Of a stretch of 64,000 bases of DNA, positions 33,556-41,242 are shown piece after piece. Source of the DNA: Oscillospiraceae bacterium (lineage in GTDB: Bacteria; Bacillota; Clostridia; Oscillospirales; Oscillospiraceae); contig JAFQNL010000034.1 in NCBI GenBank assembly GCA_017395935.1, forward strand, positions 1 to 64,000, given 5' to 3'. The translations under genes and the position numbers were made by a program. Position 1 is the first letter of the stretch. Each line of letters begins with the position of its first letter. The notes below the pieces were generated by a model. It ran no database searches and was not told the origin of the DNA. It worked only from the letters and a program-made list of their open reading frames with translations.

Positions 33556-33720
33556 ATGGCGAAGGCCGGCGCACGGGTGAAGATCACCCTGAGATGCAAA
33601 GAGTGCAAGCAGAGAAACTACAACACCAATAAGAACAAGAAGAACACTACCGACAAGCTGAAGCTGAACAAGTATTGTCCTTTCTGCCGCAAGCACACTG
33701 AACACGTCGAGACCAAGTAA
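33556..33720 (+). CDS. rpmG: 50S ribosomal protein L33, zinc-binding form
   Basis: 54 residues. Recognised by [20 protein letters not shown] and [18 protein letters not shown]; the four cysteines (C-x-x-C twice) bind zinc in the C+ form of L33. ATG at 33556 is nine bases behind AGGAGG; frames extending further upstream run through the structured leader. Component of the large ribosomal subunit near the E site. In Firmicutes rpmG commonly precedes secE and nusG, as here. Confidence 0.95.
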   Translation: MAKAGARVKITLRCKECKQRNYNTNKNKKNTTDKLKLNKYCPFCRKHTEHVETK

Positions 33721-33743
33721 TCGGGAAGGAAGAGTGTTTGAAC

Positions 33744-33998
33744 ATGGCTGAGAATAAGGCAATCGAAAAGAAGGAGAAGAAGCCTAATTGGTTCGTTACC
33801 AAGTTCCAGTCCCTGAAGAGATGGGCAAAGGACGTTAAGGGCGAACTGAAGAAGGTCGTCTGGCCCGACAAGAAAGAGACCCTGACCAATACCGGCGTCG
33901 TTTTCGGCGTGGTAATGGGTATGGGTGCCTGCATCTGGATCTTTGATGCGGTTGCTGCCGGCGTGATTCGTGCCCTGATCAACCTGGTCGCAGGCTGA
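33744..33998 (+). CDS. secE: Preprotein translocase subunit SecE
   Basis: 84 residues, single-helix Gram-positive form. A charged N-terminus is followed by the conserved amphipathic segment KDVKGELKKVVWPDKKET and one transmembrane helix (VVFGVVMGMGACIWIFDAVA). SecE clamps the SecY channel. ATG at 33744 is chosen by similarity, but a TTG at 33738 is better spaced to GAAGGA at 33725-33730 and cannot be excluded. Lies between rpmG and nusG with 23- and 10-base gaps. Confidence 0.93.
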   Translation: MAENKAIEKKEKKPNWFVTKFQSLKRWAKDVKGELKKVVWPDKKETLTNTGVVFGVVMGMGACIWIFDAVAAGVIRALINLVAG

Positions 33999-34008
33999 GG
34001 AAACGAAC

Positions 34009-34533
34009 ATGGCTGAAAGCGCAAAGTGGTATGTGGTCCACACCTACTCCGGATATGAGAACACTGTAGCCAGTGCAATCATGAAGAACGTGGACAACCG
34101 CAATCTGCACGATCTGATCTGTGAGGTCACCATCCCCATGGAGACTGTCACCGAGATCACAGAAAACGGCCCCAAGACTGTCGAACGCAAAGTCTTCCCC
34201 GGCTATGTGCTGGTGAAGATGGTGCTGGACGATATGAGCTGGCACGTGATCCGCAATATCCGCGGTGTCACCGGTTTCGTCGGCTCCGGCAATAAGGCAA
34301 TTCCCCTCACTGACGAGGAAGTCATCGCTATGGGCGTTGAGAAGCATGAAGTACATGTCTCCTTCGCCGTTGGCGACAGCGTTAAGATCATTGACGGCGC
34401 TCTCTCCTCTTTCATCGGCACGGTGGAAGAGATGGACGTGGAAAAGAACAAGGTCCGCGTCGTGGTTTCCATGTTCGGTCGAGAGACCCCTGTGGAACTG
34501 GAACTGGATCAGGTAGAGCCTGTCGAACTGTAA
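34009..34533 (+). CDS. nusG: Transcription termination/antitermination factor NusG
   Basis: 174 residues. N-terminal NGN domain: KWYVVHTYSGYENTVASAI, FPGYVLVKMVLDDMSWHVIR and VTGFVG; C-terminal KOW domain: FAVGDSVKIIDGALSSFIGT followed by VEEMDVEKNKVRVVVSMFGR. It binds RNA polymerase and modulates pausing, and links transcription to translation. GAGGAAACGAAC precedes the ATG. Normal length and location for Firmicutes. Confidence 0.97.
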   Translation: MAESAKWYVVHTYSGYENTVASAIMKNVDNRNLHDLICEVTIPMETVTEITENGPKTVERKVFPGYVLVKMVLDDMSWHVIRNIRGVTGFVGSGNKAIPLTDEEVIAMGVEKHEVHVSFAVGDSVKIIDGALSSFIGTVEEMDVEKNKVRVVVSMFGRETPVELELDQVEPVEL

Positions 34534-34579
34534 ACAGAACAAAACTTGTTCATCTGAAGAATTTTAGGAGGTGCTCTTC

Positions 34580-35020
34580 GTGGCAGCTAAACCCAAGAAT
34601 AAGAAAATCACTGGCTATGTCAAACTGCAGATCCCCGCAGGCAAGGCTACTCCCGCTCCCCCTGTCGGTCCTGCTCTGGGCCAGCACGGCGTCAACATCG
34701 CCGCTTTTACCAAGGAATTCAATGAGCGTACCAAGAAGGATATCGGTCTGATCATCCCCGTTATCATCACTGTCTACGCTGACCGTTCCTACACCTTCAT
34801 TTGCAAGACCCCTCCCGCAGCCGTTCTGCTGAAGAAGGCCTGCAACCTGGAGTCTGCTTCCGGCGTGCCCAACAAGACCAAGGTCGCTACCATCTCCAAG
34901 GCTGAGATCCAGAAGATCGCTGAGCTGAAGATGCCCGACCTGAACGCTGCTTCTCTGGAGGCCGCTATGTCCATGATCGCCGGTACCGCCCGCTCCATGG
35001 GTATCGTCGTTGGCGAGTAA
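34580..35020 (+). CDS. rplK: 50S ribosomal protein L11
   Basis: 146 residues. N-terminal [20 protein letters not shown] and [18 protein letters not shown], and the rRNA-binding C-terminal domain with the SMGI-containing segment [13 protein letters not shown] identify it. Start GTG at 34580 has AGGAGG eight bases upstream; another GTG at 34571 overlaps that ribosome-binding site and is rejected. It forms the GTPase-associated centre together with 23S rRNA and L10-L12. Confidence 0.97.
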   Translation: MAAKPKNKKITGYVKLQIPAGKATPAPPVGPALGQHGVNIAAFTKEFNERTKKDIGLIIPVIITVYADRSYTFICKTPPAAVLLKKACNLESASGVPNKTKVATISKAEIQKIAELKMPDLNAASLEAAMSMIAGTARSMGIVVGE

Positions 35021-35034
35021 GGAGGTAACTAACT

Positions 35035-35727
35035 GTGTTTAAGGGTAAGAAATATCAGGACAGCGTTAAGCTGATCGAAAAAGGCAATCTGTATGAAGTC
35101 ACCGAGGCTATGGACCTGATCGGCAAGACCGCTAAGGCCAAGTTCGATGAGACCGTCGAGGTCCATCTGCGCCTCGGCGTCGATGGCCGTCATGCTGACC
35201 AGCAGGTCCGCGGCGCCATCGTCCTCCCCAACGGCACCGGTAAGACCGCCCGCGTTCTGGTCTTCGCCAAGGGCGCTCAGGCTGAGGCCGCCAAGGCTGC
35301 CGGCGCTGAGTATGTCGGCGAGATGGATCTGGTCGACAAGATCATGAAGGAAAACTGGTTTGACTACGATGTGGTCATCGCCACCCCCGATATGATGCGT
35401 TTCGTCGGCCGTCTGGGCCGCGTTCTGGGCCCCAAGGGCCTGATGCCCTCCCCCAAGTCCGGCACCGTCACCCCCGACGCCGGCAAGGCCGTTGCTGAAG
35501 CTAAGGCTGGTAAGGTCGAGTACCGTCTGGACAAGACCAACATCATCCACTGCCCCATCGGCAAGGTCTCCTTCGGCACTCAGAAGCTGGAAGAGAACTT
35601 CAACGCTCTGGTCGGCGCCGTTATCAAGGCTAAGCCCGCTGCCGCCAAGGGTCAGTATATCCGCTCCTGCACCGTGGCCTCCACCATGGGCCCTGGCATC
35701 CGCGTGAACCCCGCCAAGCTGGTGTAA
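35035..35727 (+). CDS. rplA: 50S ribosomal protein L1
   Basis: 230 residues, normal length. Motifs [55 protein letters not shown] and the C-terminal [11 protein letters not shown] are diagnostic. Start is GTG at 35035 preceded by AAGGAGG. It builds the mobile L1 stalk at the E site. rplK ends 14 bases before it. The next gene, rplJ, has its own promoter and leader. Confidence 0.97.
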   Translation: MFKGKKYQDSVKLIEKGNLYEVTEAMDLIGKTAKAKFDETVEVHLRLGVDGRHADQQVRGAIVLPNGTGKTARVLVFAKGAQAEAAKAAGAEYVGEMDLVDKIMKENWFDYDVVIATPDMMRFVGRLGRVLGPKGLMPSPKSGTVTPDAGKAVAEAKAGKVEYRLDKTNIIHCPIGKVSFGTQKLEENFNALVGAVIKAKPAAAKGQYIRSCTVASTMGPGIRVNPAKLV

Positions 35728-35762
35728 TTCACTCCGGATAGGAGAAAAACTGTAAAATCCAC

Positions 35763-35795
35763 GGGAGAATGGGGTTGACAAAGCCTCATTCTCCC
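35763..35795. repeat. Inverted repeat around the rplJ -35 element
   Basis: GGGAGAATG (35763-35771) and CATTCTCCC (35787-35795) are perfect complements and the TTGACA of the rplJ promoter lies in the loop. No T-run follows, so a terminator role for rplA is doubtful; a regulator-binding site is possible. Confidence 0.5.
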
Positions 35796-35804
35796 TGGTA
35801 TAAT
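35775..35804 (+). promoter_or_regulatory. Promoter of rplJ-rplL
   Basis: TTGACA at 35775-35780, 18-base spacer, TATAAT at 35799-35804; both hexamers are consensus. Confidence 0.85.
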
Positions 35805-35814
35805 ACCACTTGCG

Positions 35815-35936
35815 TTCAAAGACAGCAGGAGCCCTATGCGTAACAGGCGAAAGCCATCCTGCCGAGAGTGCATAAAAGATCATAGCGATTTTTTGTGTTT
35901 ACTATCCTCCTGTCTTTTGACGCGGAGGATTTTTTC
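35815..35936 (+). promoter_or_regulatory. Ribosomal protein L10 leader with attenuator
   Basis: The leader contains the L10-binding core GGCGAAAGCCATCCTGCCGA near 35847-35866, paired with the upstream GACAGCAGGAGC, as in Firmicute L10 leaders. It ends in an intrinsic terminator, ATCCTCC (35904-35910) with GGAGGAT (35924-35930) and T6. The 5' arm of the terminator can alternatively pair within the leader, so excess L10(L12)4 complex would favour termination and reduce rplJL expression. Confidence 0.82.
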
Positions 35937-35958
35937 TGTTGTGAGGTGAAACGAAACT

Positions 35959-36471
35959 ATGGCTAACGTAAGCATTATCAATGAGAAGGCTGCTGTCGTC
36001 GCTGCTCTGAAGGAGCAGATCGGCAATGCTCAGGCTGGCGTTCTGGTCGACTACAAGGGCATCACCGTCGCTGAGGATACCGAGCTGCGTAACGAGCTGC
36101 GCAAGAACGGCGTTGAATACGGCGTCGTTAAGAACACCATGGTCCGCCGCGCTCTGAACGAGCTGGGCATTGAAGGCATGGATGCTGCTCTCAACGGCAA
36201 CACTTCTATGGCCACCGCTACCGACGATCCCATCGTTCCCATCCGTCTGCTGGCTGACGCTTCCAAGAAGATGGGCGAGAAGTTCCAGATCAAGGCCGCC
36301 TTCATGGAGGGCAAGGTTCTGTCCCAGGCCGAGATCGCTCAGCTGTCCGCTCTGACCAGCAAGAAGGATCTGTACGCTCAGCTGGTCGGCACCCTGATGG
36401 CTCCCGCCGCCAACCTGGCTGCTGTTATCAATGCTATCGCTGAGAAGCAGGAGGGCGGCGCTGCCGAGTAA
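35959..36471 (+). CDS. rplJ: 50S ribosomal protein L10
   Basis: 170 residues, normal length. Recognised by AGVLVDYKGITVAEDTELRN, LRKNGVEYGVVKNTMVRRAL and the C-terminal helix that docks L12 dimers. It anchors the L7/L12 stalk to 23S rRNA, and by binding its own leader represses its synthesis. GAGGTG precedes the ATG. rplL follows after 66 bases. Confidence 0.97.
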   Translation: MANVSIINEKAAVVAALKEQIGNAQAGVLVDYKGITVAEDTELRNELRKNGVEYGVVKNTMVRRALNELGIEGMDAALNGNTSMATATDDPIVPIRLLADASKKMGEKFQIKAAFMEGKVLSQAEIAQLSALTSKKDLYAQLVGTLMAPAANLAAVINAIAEKQEGGAAE

Positions 36472-36537
36472 TCGGATCCGTCCCCAAGGCAAAAACTAAA
36501 CTCAAAAGAAATTTTACTCGATTTGGAGGTAAATATC

Positions 36538-36909
36538 ATGTCTAAGATCGCTGCTATCGTTGATGAAATCAAGGCTCTGTCCCTGCTGGAAGTTAAGGAA
36601 CTGACCGACGCTCTGAAGGAAACCTTCGGTGTTGAGGCTATCGCTATGGGCGCTGGCGCTGGCGCCGCTGCCGCTGCTCCCGAGGTCGAGGAGAAGACCG
36701 AGTTCGACGTCGTCCTGGCTGGCTTCGACGCTGCTGCCAAGATCAAGGTCATCAAGGTCGTCCGTGAGGTCACCGGTCTGGGTCTGGCTGACGCCAAGAA
36801 GGCCGTTGAGGGCGCTCCCTACACCCTGAAGGAAGCCATGGCCAAGGAAGAGGCCGAGGCCCTGAAGGCCAAGCTGGAAGAGTCCGGCGCCAAGATCGAG
36901 CTGAAGTAA
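36538..36909 (+). CDS. rplL: 50S ribosomal protein L7/L12
   Basis: 123 residues. N-terminal dimerisation helices ([19 protein letters not shown]), Ala/Gly-rich hinge ([19 protein letters not shown]) and the globular C-terminal domain with [20 protein letters not shown] and the end IELK. It recruits translation factors to the ribosome. GGAGG is eight bases ahead of ATG 36538; a longer in-frame version beginning at 36523 would overlap that site. Strong codon bias, as expected for a highly expressed gene. Confidence 0.97.
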   Translation: MSKIAAIVDEIKALSLLEVKELTDALKETFGVEAIAMGAGAGAAAAAPEVEEKTEFDVVLAGFDAAAKIKVIKVVREVTGLGLADAKKAVEGAPYTLKEAMAKEEAEALKAKLEESGAKIELK

Positions 36910-36940
36910 TTCGTCTCCCTCTTAACAACAAGGCTAAAAA

Positions 36941-36964
36941 ATCCCGCTCCATACGGAGCGGGAT
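36941..36964. terminator. Bidirectional terminator between rplL and the oxidoreductase operon
   Basis: ATCCCGCTCC (36941-36950) and GGAGCGGGAT (36955-36964) form a perfect stem with A-run on one side and T-run on the other. Confidence 0.93.
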
Positions 36965-36989
36965 TTTTGTTCTTTCAGAGCCTTCGTTT

Positions 36990-37529
36990 TCAGACGGCGA
37001 CAGAGTCCATGCCGGCAGACAACGCTGCAATGTTCAGATCGGCCAGCTTGGCCTTGGGGCCGGAGAAGATATGGTGGATCATCTTTTCCACCGTCTCCTT
37101 GCTGACAGCGCCTGTGGCTGCGATAACAGCGCCCAGCATGACCATGTTGGCGCACTTGACATTACCCAAGCCCCGGGCGATATCGTCGCAGGGTACCCGG
37201 TAGATGGTCACATCGGGCCGATCAAAGTCCTCGGTGATAATGGAGCTGTTAATGAAGATAATTCCCTCGGGGTCCACGGTGGGAGCAAACTTGAGCAGAG
37301 AGGGATAGTTCATGGCGATCAGCTCGGTGCAACGGGAAAAAACGGGAGCTGCCACGGGTCGATCAGACAGGGTGACCGAGCAGTTGGCGGTACCGCCGCG
37401 CATTTCGGGACCATAGGAGGGGACCCAGGAGACTTCCAGACCTTCCTCCATGCCGGCTTCCACCAGACTCTTGCCGATGGACATGACGCCCTGACCACCG
37501 AAGCCCGCGATCATGATCTTCTTTTTCAT
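36990..37529 (-). CDS. 2-oxoacid:ferredoxin oxidoreductase, gamma subunit
   Basis: 179 residues. The N-terminal IMIAGFGGQGVMSIGKSLVE and SYGPEMRGGTANCSVTLSD are the signatures of the gamma chain of pyruvate/ketoisovalerate/2-oxoglutarate ferredoxin oxidoreductases. ATG at 37529 is used because the motif then starts at residue 5 and GGAGG lies upstream; a longer frame to 37553 adds unrelated residues. Last gene of the operon. The substrate (2-oxoglutarate or branched-chain 2-oxoacids) cannot be fixed from this chain. Confidence 0.92.
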   Translation of the reverse strand: MKKKIMIAGFGGQGVMSIGKSLVEAGMEEGLEVSWVPSYGPEMRGGTANCSVTLSDRPVAAPVFSRCTELIAMNYPSLLKFAPTVDPEGIIFINSSIITEDFDRPDVTIYRVPCDDIARGLGNVKCANMVMLGAVIAATGAVSKETVEKMIHHIFSGPKAKLADLNIAALSAGMDSVAV

Positions 37530-37533
37530 GGCA

Positions 37534-38268
37534 TTACACCTCCTTGATGACACCCAGAGGATAATACTCAGCCATGGGACCCAGTACCCATTCGTTGGCC
37601 TTCCGGGTAGTCATGGCCCAGTTGGTGGGACAGGCAGCCAACACTTCCACAAAGGTGAAGCCTTCGTTGTTGAGCTGCTTGGTAAAGGCCTTCTTAATGG
37701 CTCTCTTGGCTTTAATGATGTGAGGCACATCAGCCACGCAGACACGCTCTGCATAGACCAGACCACCCAGACTCGACAGCATCTCGCACATCCGGATCGG
37801 CTCGCCATGGAGCTCCTTCTGACGACCAAGCGGAGCGGTGGTGGCCTTCTGACCGATGAGGGTGGTAGGAGCCATCTGGCCGCCGGTCATACCGTAGATA
37901 CCGTTGTTGATAAAGATGGTGGTGAACTTCTCGCCGCGCATAGCTGCGTGAACGATTTCAGCAATACCGATGGAAGCCAGATCGCCGTCGCCCTGATAGG
38001 TAAAGACAGGCTGGTCGGGGCAGGTGCGCTTGATGCCGGTGGCGACAGCGGGCGCTCTGCCGTGAGCGGCCTCAACTGCGTCGCAGGCCAAATAGTTGCC
38101 GGCAAAGACGCCGCAGCCGACGGGGCAGATGAGAACGGAGGTATCAATGATATTCAGTTCTTCCAGTGTCTCGGCAATGAGCTTATGAACGATGCCGTGG
38201 CTGCAGCCGGGGCAGTAGTGGAGCTCAGTATCCTGCAGGCCCTTGGATTTCACATAGACAGGTTTCAT
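37534..38268 (-). CDS. 2-oxoacid:ferredoxin oxidoreductase, beta subunit (thiamine diphosphate-binding)
   Basis: 244 residues. ELHYCPGCSHGIVHKLIAET at the N-terminus, then the thiamine diphosphate motif in FTYQGDGDLASIGIAEIVHA, followed by TTIFINNGIYGMTGGQMAPT. The chain binds the cofactor on which the 2-oxoacid is decarboxylated to acyl-CoA with transfer of electrons to ferredoxin. Its ATG overlaps the stop of the alpha gene (ATGA), so translation is coupled. The Cys residues around CPVGCG are present as in KorB/VorA. Confidence 0.94.
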   Translation of the reverse strand: MKPVYVKSKGLQDTELHYCPGCSHGIVHKLIAETLEELNIIDTSVLICPVGCGVFAGNYLACDAVEAAHGRAPAVATGIKRTCPDQPVFTYQGDGDLASIGIAEIVHAAMRGEKFTTIFINNGIYGMTGGQMAPTTLIGQKATTAPLGRQKELHGEPIRMCEMLSSLGGLVYAERVCVADVPHIIKAKRAIKKAFTKQLNNEGFTFVEVLAACPTNWAMTTRKANEWVLGPMAEYYPLGVIKEV

Positions 38269-39347
38269 TTGCCAGCGCCTCCTTTCACGACAGAAGCGGC
38301 AAAGTCGGCAACCTCGTCCACTGTGGGGATAGAGCCGCCGGCCCGACCGAAGAAGTGGACAGGTGCTGCGCCGTTGACGGCCAGCTTAACGTCGTCTACC
38401 ATCTGGCCCTGACTCATTTCCACCGAGATGACTGCTTTAACGCCGGGACGGCTGGCAATCTGGTGGAGCTGGTCATAGGGGAAGGGGAAGAGGGTAATGG
38501 GACGGAAGAGACCGGCTTTGATACCGTACTTCCGCTCCAGACGATTGATGGCCGACCAGCAGATCCGGGCGGTGGTGCCGTAAGAGGCGAGAATGATTTC
38601 AGGCTCCTGACCGTCGCAGCCGATGGTCTCATAGCGAAGCTCTTCCTCTGCCATGCGGTCATACTTGGACTGGATGTGGACATTGTGCAGCTCGCAGTCG
38701 GGAGCGTCAATCCGAAGAGAGGTAACAAAGTTGTTCTTCTCTCTGCCGTGACGGCCGGTGGCGGCCCAATCCTTGGGAGGAAGCTCTACGGAAGGCCGCT
38801 GCTTCCACTCGATGGGCTCCATCATCTGACCAATCATACCGTCAGCCAGAATGAGCACCGGGTTGCGATACTTATCAGCCAGATCAAAGGCGTCCTGAAC
38901 CAGATCCACAGCCTCCTGAATGCTCTGGGGGGCCAGAACCATAGTCCGGTAGTCGCCATTGCCGCCGCCCCGGGTGGACTGGAAGTAGTCAGCCTGAGAG
39001 GCCTGAATGGTACCCAGGCCGGGTCCGCCGCGGCTCATATTGATAATGACGGCGGGCAGCTCAGCGCCGGCGATATAGCTGATACCTTCCTGCTTCAGGC
39101 TGATGCCGGGAGAGGAGGAGGAGGTCATGGCCCGCTTGCCGGCAGCGGCAGCGCCATAGACCATATTGATGGCAGCGACCTCAGACTCGGCCTGAACAAA
39201 GACCTTGCCATGCTGAGGCATATGCAGCGACATATATTCCGGGATCTCGTTCTGAGGAGTGATGGGGTAACCGAAGAAGCAATCGCAGCCGGCCCGAATG
39301 GCGGCCTCGGCAATGGCCTCATTGCCTTTCCAGAGTTCTTTTGCCAT
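38265..39347 (-). CDS. 2-oxoacid:ferredoxin oxidoreductase, alpha subunit (VorB/KorA-like)
   Basis: 360 residues. GNEAIAEAAIRAGCDCFFGY, ITPQNEIPEYM, AESEVAAINMVYGAAAAGKR and TSSSSPGISLKQEGISYIAG are typical of the alpha chain; YGTTARICWSAI and FRPITLFPFP mark its C-terminal part. In Clostridia such four-subunit enzymes are commonly annotated as 3-methyl-2-oxobutanoate (branched-chain) or 2-oxoglutarate oxidoreductases, used for amino-acid fermentation or for glutamate synthesis. GGGGGAAG precedes the ATG. Follows the ferredoxin gene by 14 bases. Confidence 0.94.
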   Translation of the reverse strand: MAKELWKGNEAIAEAAIRAGCDCFFGYPITPQNEIPEYMSLHMPQHGKVFVQAESEVAAINMVYGAAAAGKRAMTSSSSPGISLKQEGISYIAGAELPAVIINMSRGGPGLGTIQASQADYFQSTRGGGNGDYRTMVLAPQSIQEAVDLVQDAFDLADKYRNPVLILADGMIGQMMEPIEWKQRPSVELPPKDWAATGRHGREKNNFVTSLRIDAPDCELHNVHIQSKYDRMAEEELRYETIGCDGQEPEIILASYGTTARICWSAINRLERKYGIKAGLFRPITLFPFPYDQLHQIASRPGVKAVISVEMSQGQMVDDVKLAVNGAAPVHFFGRAGGSIPTVDEVADFAASVVKGGAGK

Positions 39348-39361
39348 GTTACTTCCCCCTC

Positions 39362-39571
39362 TCAGTCACGGTAGACGGAAATGACCGAATCCGGGCAGAT
39401 CCGTGCGCAGCTGGCGCAGCCGATACATTTACTGGTATCAGTGCAGCCGGCAGGGTGATAACCTTTGCGGTTGGTGGATTCTTCCAGTGCCAGAATGTGG
39501 ACCGGACAGGCATCTACACAGAGCTCGCAGCCCTTGCAGCGATCCCGGTCGAAGATGACTTTGGCAGCCAT
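39362..39571 (-). CDS. 2-oxoacid:ferredoxin oxidoreductase, ferredoxin-like delta subunit
   Basis: 69 residues with two 4Fe-4S motifs, CKGCELCVDACPVHI and CIGCASCARICPDSV, each C-x2-C-x2-C-x3-C-P. It passes electrons from the thiamine diphosphate site to free ferredoxin. Such small delta chains are the first subunit gene in kor/vor operons, as here. GAGGAGG lies seven bases ahead of the ATG. Confidence 0.95.
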   Translation of the reverse strand: MAAKVIFDRDRCKGCELCVDACPVHILALEESTNRKGYHPAGCTDTSKCIGCASCARICPDSVISVYRD

Positions 39572-39626
39572 ATGCTTCGCCTCCTCTTAAATGACTATGG
39601 CTGATGGTGGTGTATGGTACAGGTGC

Positions 39627-40316
39627 TTAGAGTTCCCAGGGGTGTTTCATATATCGGGTCATTGGAAATACGGGGGAGCTTTGGGGCGGGAGCTGACAGG
39701 CCAGATGCGCTTCGGCAGAGTGGCAGAGGATGGGGACGCCGGTCTCCAGGGAAAGGGCCTCCGCCAGCGCGATACCATCAAGAATGGTCTCCACAGTGGT
39801 CTCGCAGCCCAGATGGGAGTTGTTGATGATACCGACTACAGGAAGTCCCATGATCTGGCTGATTCCCTCCATGGAGATCAGGGCGCCTTCCAGTGTGGAG
39901 GTGGCCGGCCGGCAGCCGTTAAGGACAAAATAGACGCCCTGAGACTGAGCCAGAATCCGAGGCCGATACCGGGCCAGCACCCGGGCTCCCTGGACGCTTC
40001 CGCCGATATCCAGAATGGCTGTCAGAGAAGGGTCATCAAAAACGGCGTTAAGCTGGGCCGGCATGGAAGGCAGGTCTGCGTCCAGACAGGCCTGAGAGCT
40101 GGCGATCAGTTCAATTCCCTTTTCTTTCAGCAGATCGCGCCGTTCTCGGGAGCGGTAATAGGGATTGACCACGTCCAGATCAGCCAGCACAGGTCTTGGA
40201 CAGTGCTCTGCCAGCGCCAGTGCCAGATTGACGGCAAACTCCGTCTTTCCGCTTCCGGTATGGCCGACGATAATAGAAATGCGGGGGAGAGAGAGGTCTC
40301 TGACCGAGAAATCCAT
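39627..40316 (-). CDS. P-loop NTPase of unknown function heading the 2-oxoacid oxidoreductase operon
   Basis: 229 residues. Walker A GHTGSGKTEFAVNLALALA near residues 18-36, switch I-like DLDVVNPYYRSRERRDLL with a deviant-Walker-like arrangement, Walker B AILDIGGSVQGARVL, and NNSHLG near residue 180 in place of an N-K-x-D base motif. This fits the SIMIBI/MinD-ParA group in a wide sense; no named family is recognised. It is the first gene after the GntR-controlled promoter and 55 bases ahead of the ferredoxin subunit gene, so a role in assembling or regulating the oxidoreductase is suggested by position only. AAAGGAGG precedes the ATG. Confidence 0.75.
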   Translation of the reverse strand: MDFSVRDLSLPRISIIVGHTGSGKTEFAVNLALALAEHCPRPVLADLDVVNPYYRSRERRDLLKEKGIELIASSQACLDADLPSMPAQLNAVFDDPSLTAILDIGGSVQGARVLARYRPRILAQSQGVYFVLNGCRPATSTLEGALISMEGISQIMGLPVVGIINNSHLGCETTVETILDGIALAEALSLETGVPILCHSAEAHLACQLPPQSSPVFPMTRYMKHPWEL

Positions 40317-40345
40317 AGACAGACCTCCTTTCAGAAAGGGGCGAG

Positions 40346-40385
40346 TTGTATGATGAAAGGTTTATTGTATGATGTCATGATACAA
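40346..40385. promoter_or_regulatory. Operator for the GntR regulator
   Basis: A 21-base inverted repeat, TTGTATGATG-T-CATGATACAA (40365-40385, one mismatched pair), overlaps the -10 of the minus-strand promoter; a direct copy of its left half, TTGTATGATG, lies at 40346-40355. The arrangement predicts repression of the oxidoreductase operon. Confidence 0.75.
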
Positions 40386-40405
40386 TAAAATTGATAATAT
40401 GTCAA
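40377..40405 (-). promoter_or_regulatory. Promoter of the 2-oxoacid oxidoreductase operon
   Basis: On the minus strand TTGACA (40405-40400), 17-base spacer, TATCAT (40382-40377), the latter inside the operator palindrome. Confidence 0.8.
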
Positions 40406-40409
40406 GGTC

Positions 40410-40438
40410 TTGAATAAAAGTGATTGCTGTGCTATACT
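40410..40438 (+). promoter_or_regulatory. Promoter of the GntR-type gene
   Basis: TTGAAT at 40410-40415, 17-base spacer, TATACT at 40433-40438; its -35 is only 25 bases from the operator, so autoregulation is possible. Confidence 0.75.
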
Positions 40439-40469
40439 ACAGAAAATCAGAAGAGAGGAAGTGAAGCGA

Positions 40470-41174
40470 ATGGCAGTGCCGGAGAAAAAACTGGCCGATC
40501 AGACGGCAGAGAAAATCTTTCAGATGATCATTTCCCAACCTCAGTATATCCCGGGAAGTAAGCTCCCCAATGAAGCAGAGCTCTGTCAGATCTTTCAGGT
40601 CAGCAGAACCACGTTGCGGGAAGCTATCCGGACACTGGTGACTCAGGGCTATCTGGAGGTCCAGCGGGGCAAGGGTACCTTTGTCTCCAAGCGAATGTCC
40701 ATTCGGGGCGATATTGGGCTGGGCCAACTCCATGCCGTCCAGATGCGTCTGCAGGAGCTCTTTGAGATCCGGCTCATGCTGGAACCCTCTACAGCCATGC
40801 TGGCCTGCGCCAGAGGCAGCGACGAGGAGATTGCCCATATTCTGTCCATTGGTGAGGAGGTAGCCAACCGGATCCATAACGGCGGCGACTGGGACAGCGC
40901 CGACCTCCGCTTCCATCAGGCCTTTGTGGAGGCTTGCCATAACCATTTTATGGCTCAGCTGATTCCTATTATCCACAGGGCAGTCTCTGAGACGTGGAAT
41001 ATGATTGGCGACTATCCACAGCTGCCGGACATGGTGCTTCGGGACAATGAGTTGATTATGAGCTTCCTTCAGGACCGGGACCCTCAGGGAGTTCGCTTGG
41101 CCATGTCGACCCACCTGCGTCATGTGATTGCGGCGCTGGACTTTGGTATGACCGACTTCATGCAGATGCTCTGA
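40470..41174 (+). CDS. GntR-family regulator, FadR/FCD subfamily
   Basis: 234 residues. Winged helix with GSKLPNEAELCQIFQVSRTT, LREAIRTLVTQGYLEVQRGK and GTFVS, followed by an all-helical FCD ligand domain (EIRLMLEPSTAMLACARG, FHQAFVEACHNHFMAQLI, HLRHVIAALDF) with the His/Asp residues that hold a metal and an organic acid in this subfamily. A 2-oxoacid or acyl-CoA-related effector is plausible. ATG at 40470 follows AGAGGAAGTG. Divergent from the oxidoreductase operon across the operator described above. Confidence 0.93.
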   Translation: MAVPEKKLADQTAEKIFQMIISQPQYIPGSKLPNEAELCQIFQVSRTTLREAIRTLVTQGYLEVQRGKGTFVSKRMSIRGDIGLGQLHAVQMRLQELFEIRLMLEPSTAMLACARGSDEEIAHILSIGEEVANRIHNGGDWDSADLRFHQAFVEACHNHFMAQLIPIIHRAVSETWNMIGDYPQLPDMVLRDNELIMSFLQDRDPQGVRLAMSTHLRHVIAALDFGMTDFMQML

Positions 41175-41190
41175 AAGAAAGAGAGCAAAA

Positions 41191-41217
41191 AAGCGCAATG
41201 CTGACAGCATTGCGCTT
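41191..41217. terminator. Bidirectional terminator
   Basis: AAGCGCAATGCT and AGCATTGCGCTT with loop GAC, flanked by A and T runs; ends the GntR gene and the opposing transglutaminase-like gene. Confidence 0.92.
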
Positions 41218-41242
41218 TTTTGCTTTATAAGCATTGGCGGGT

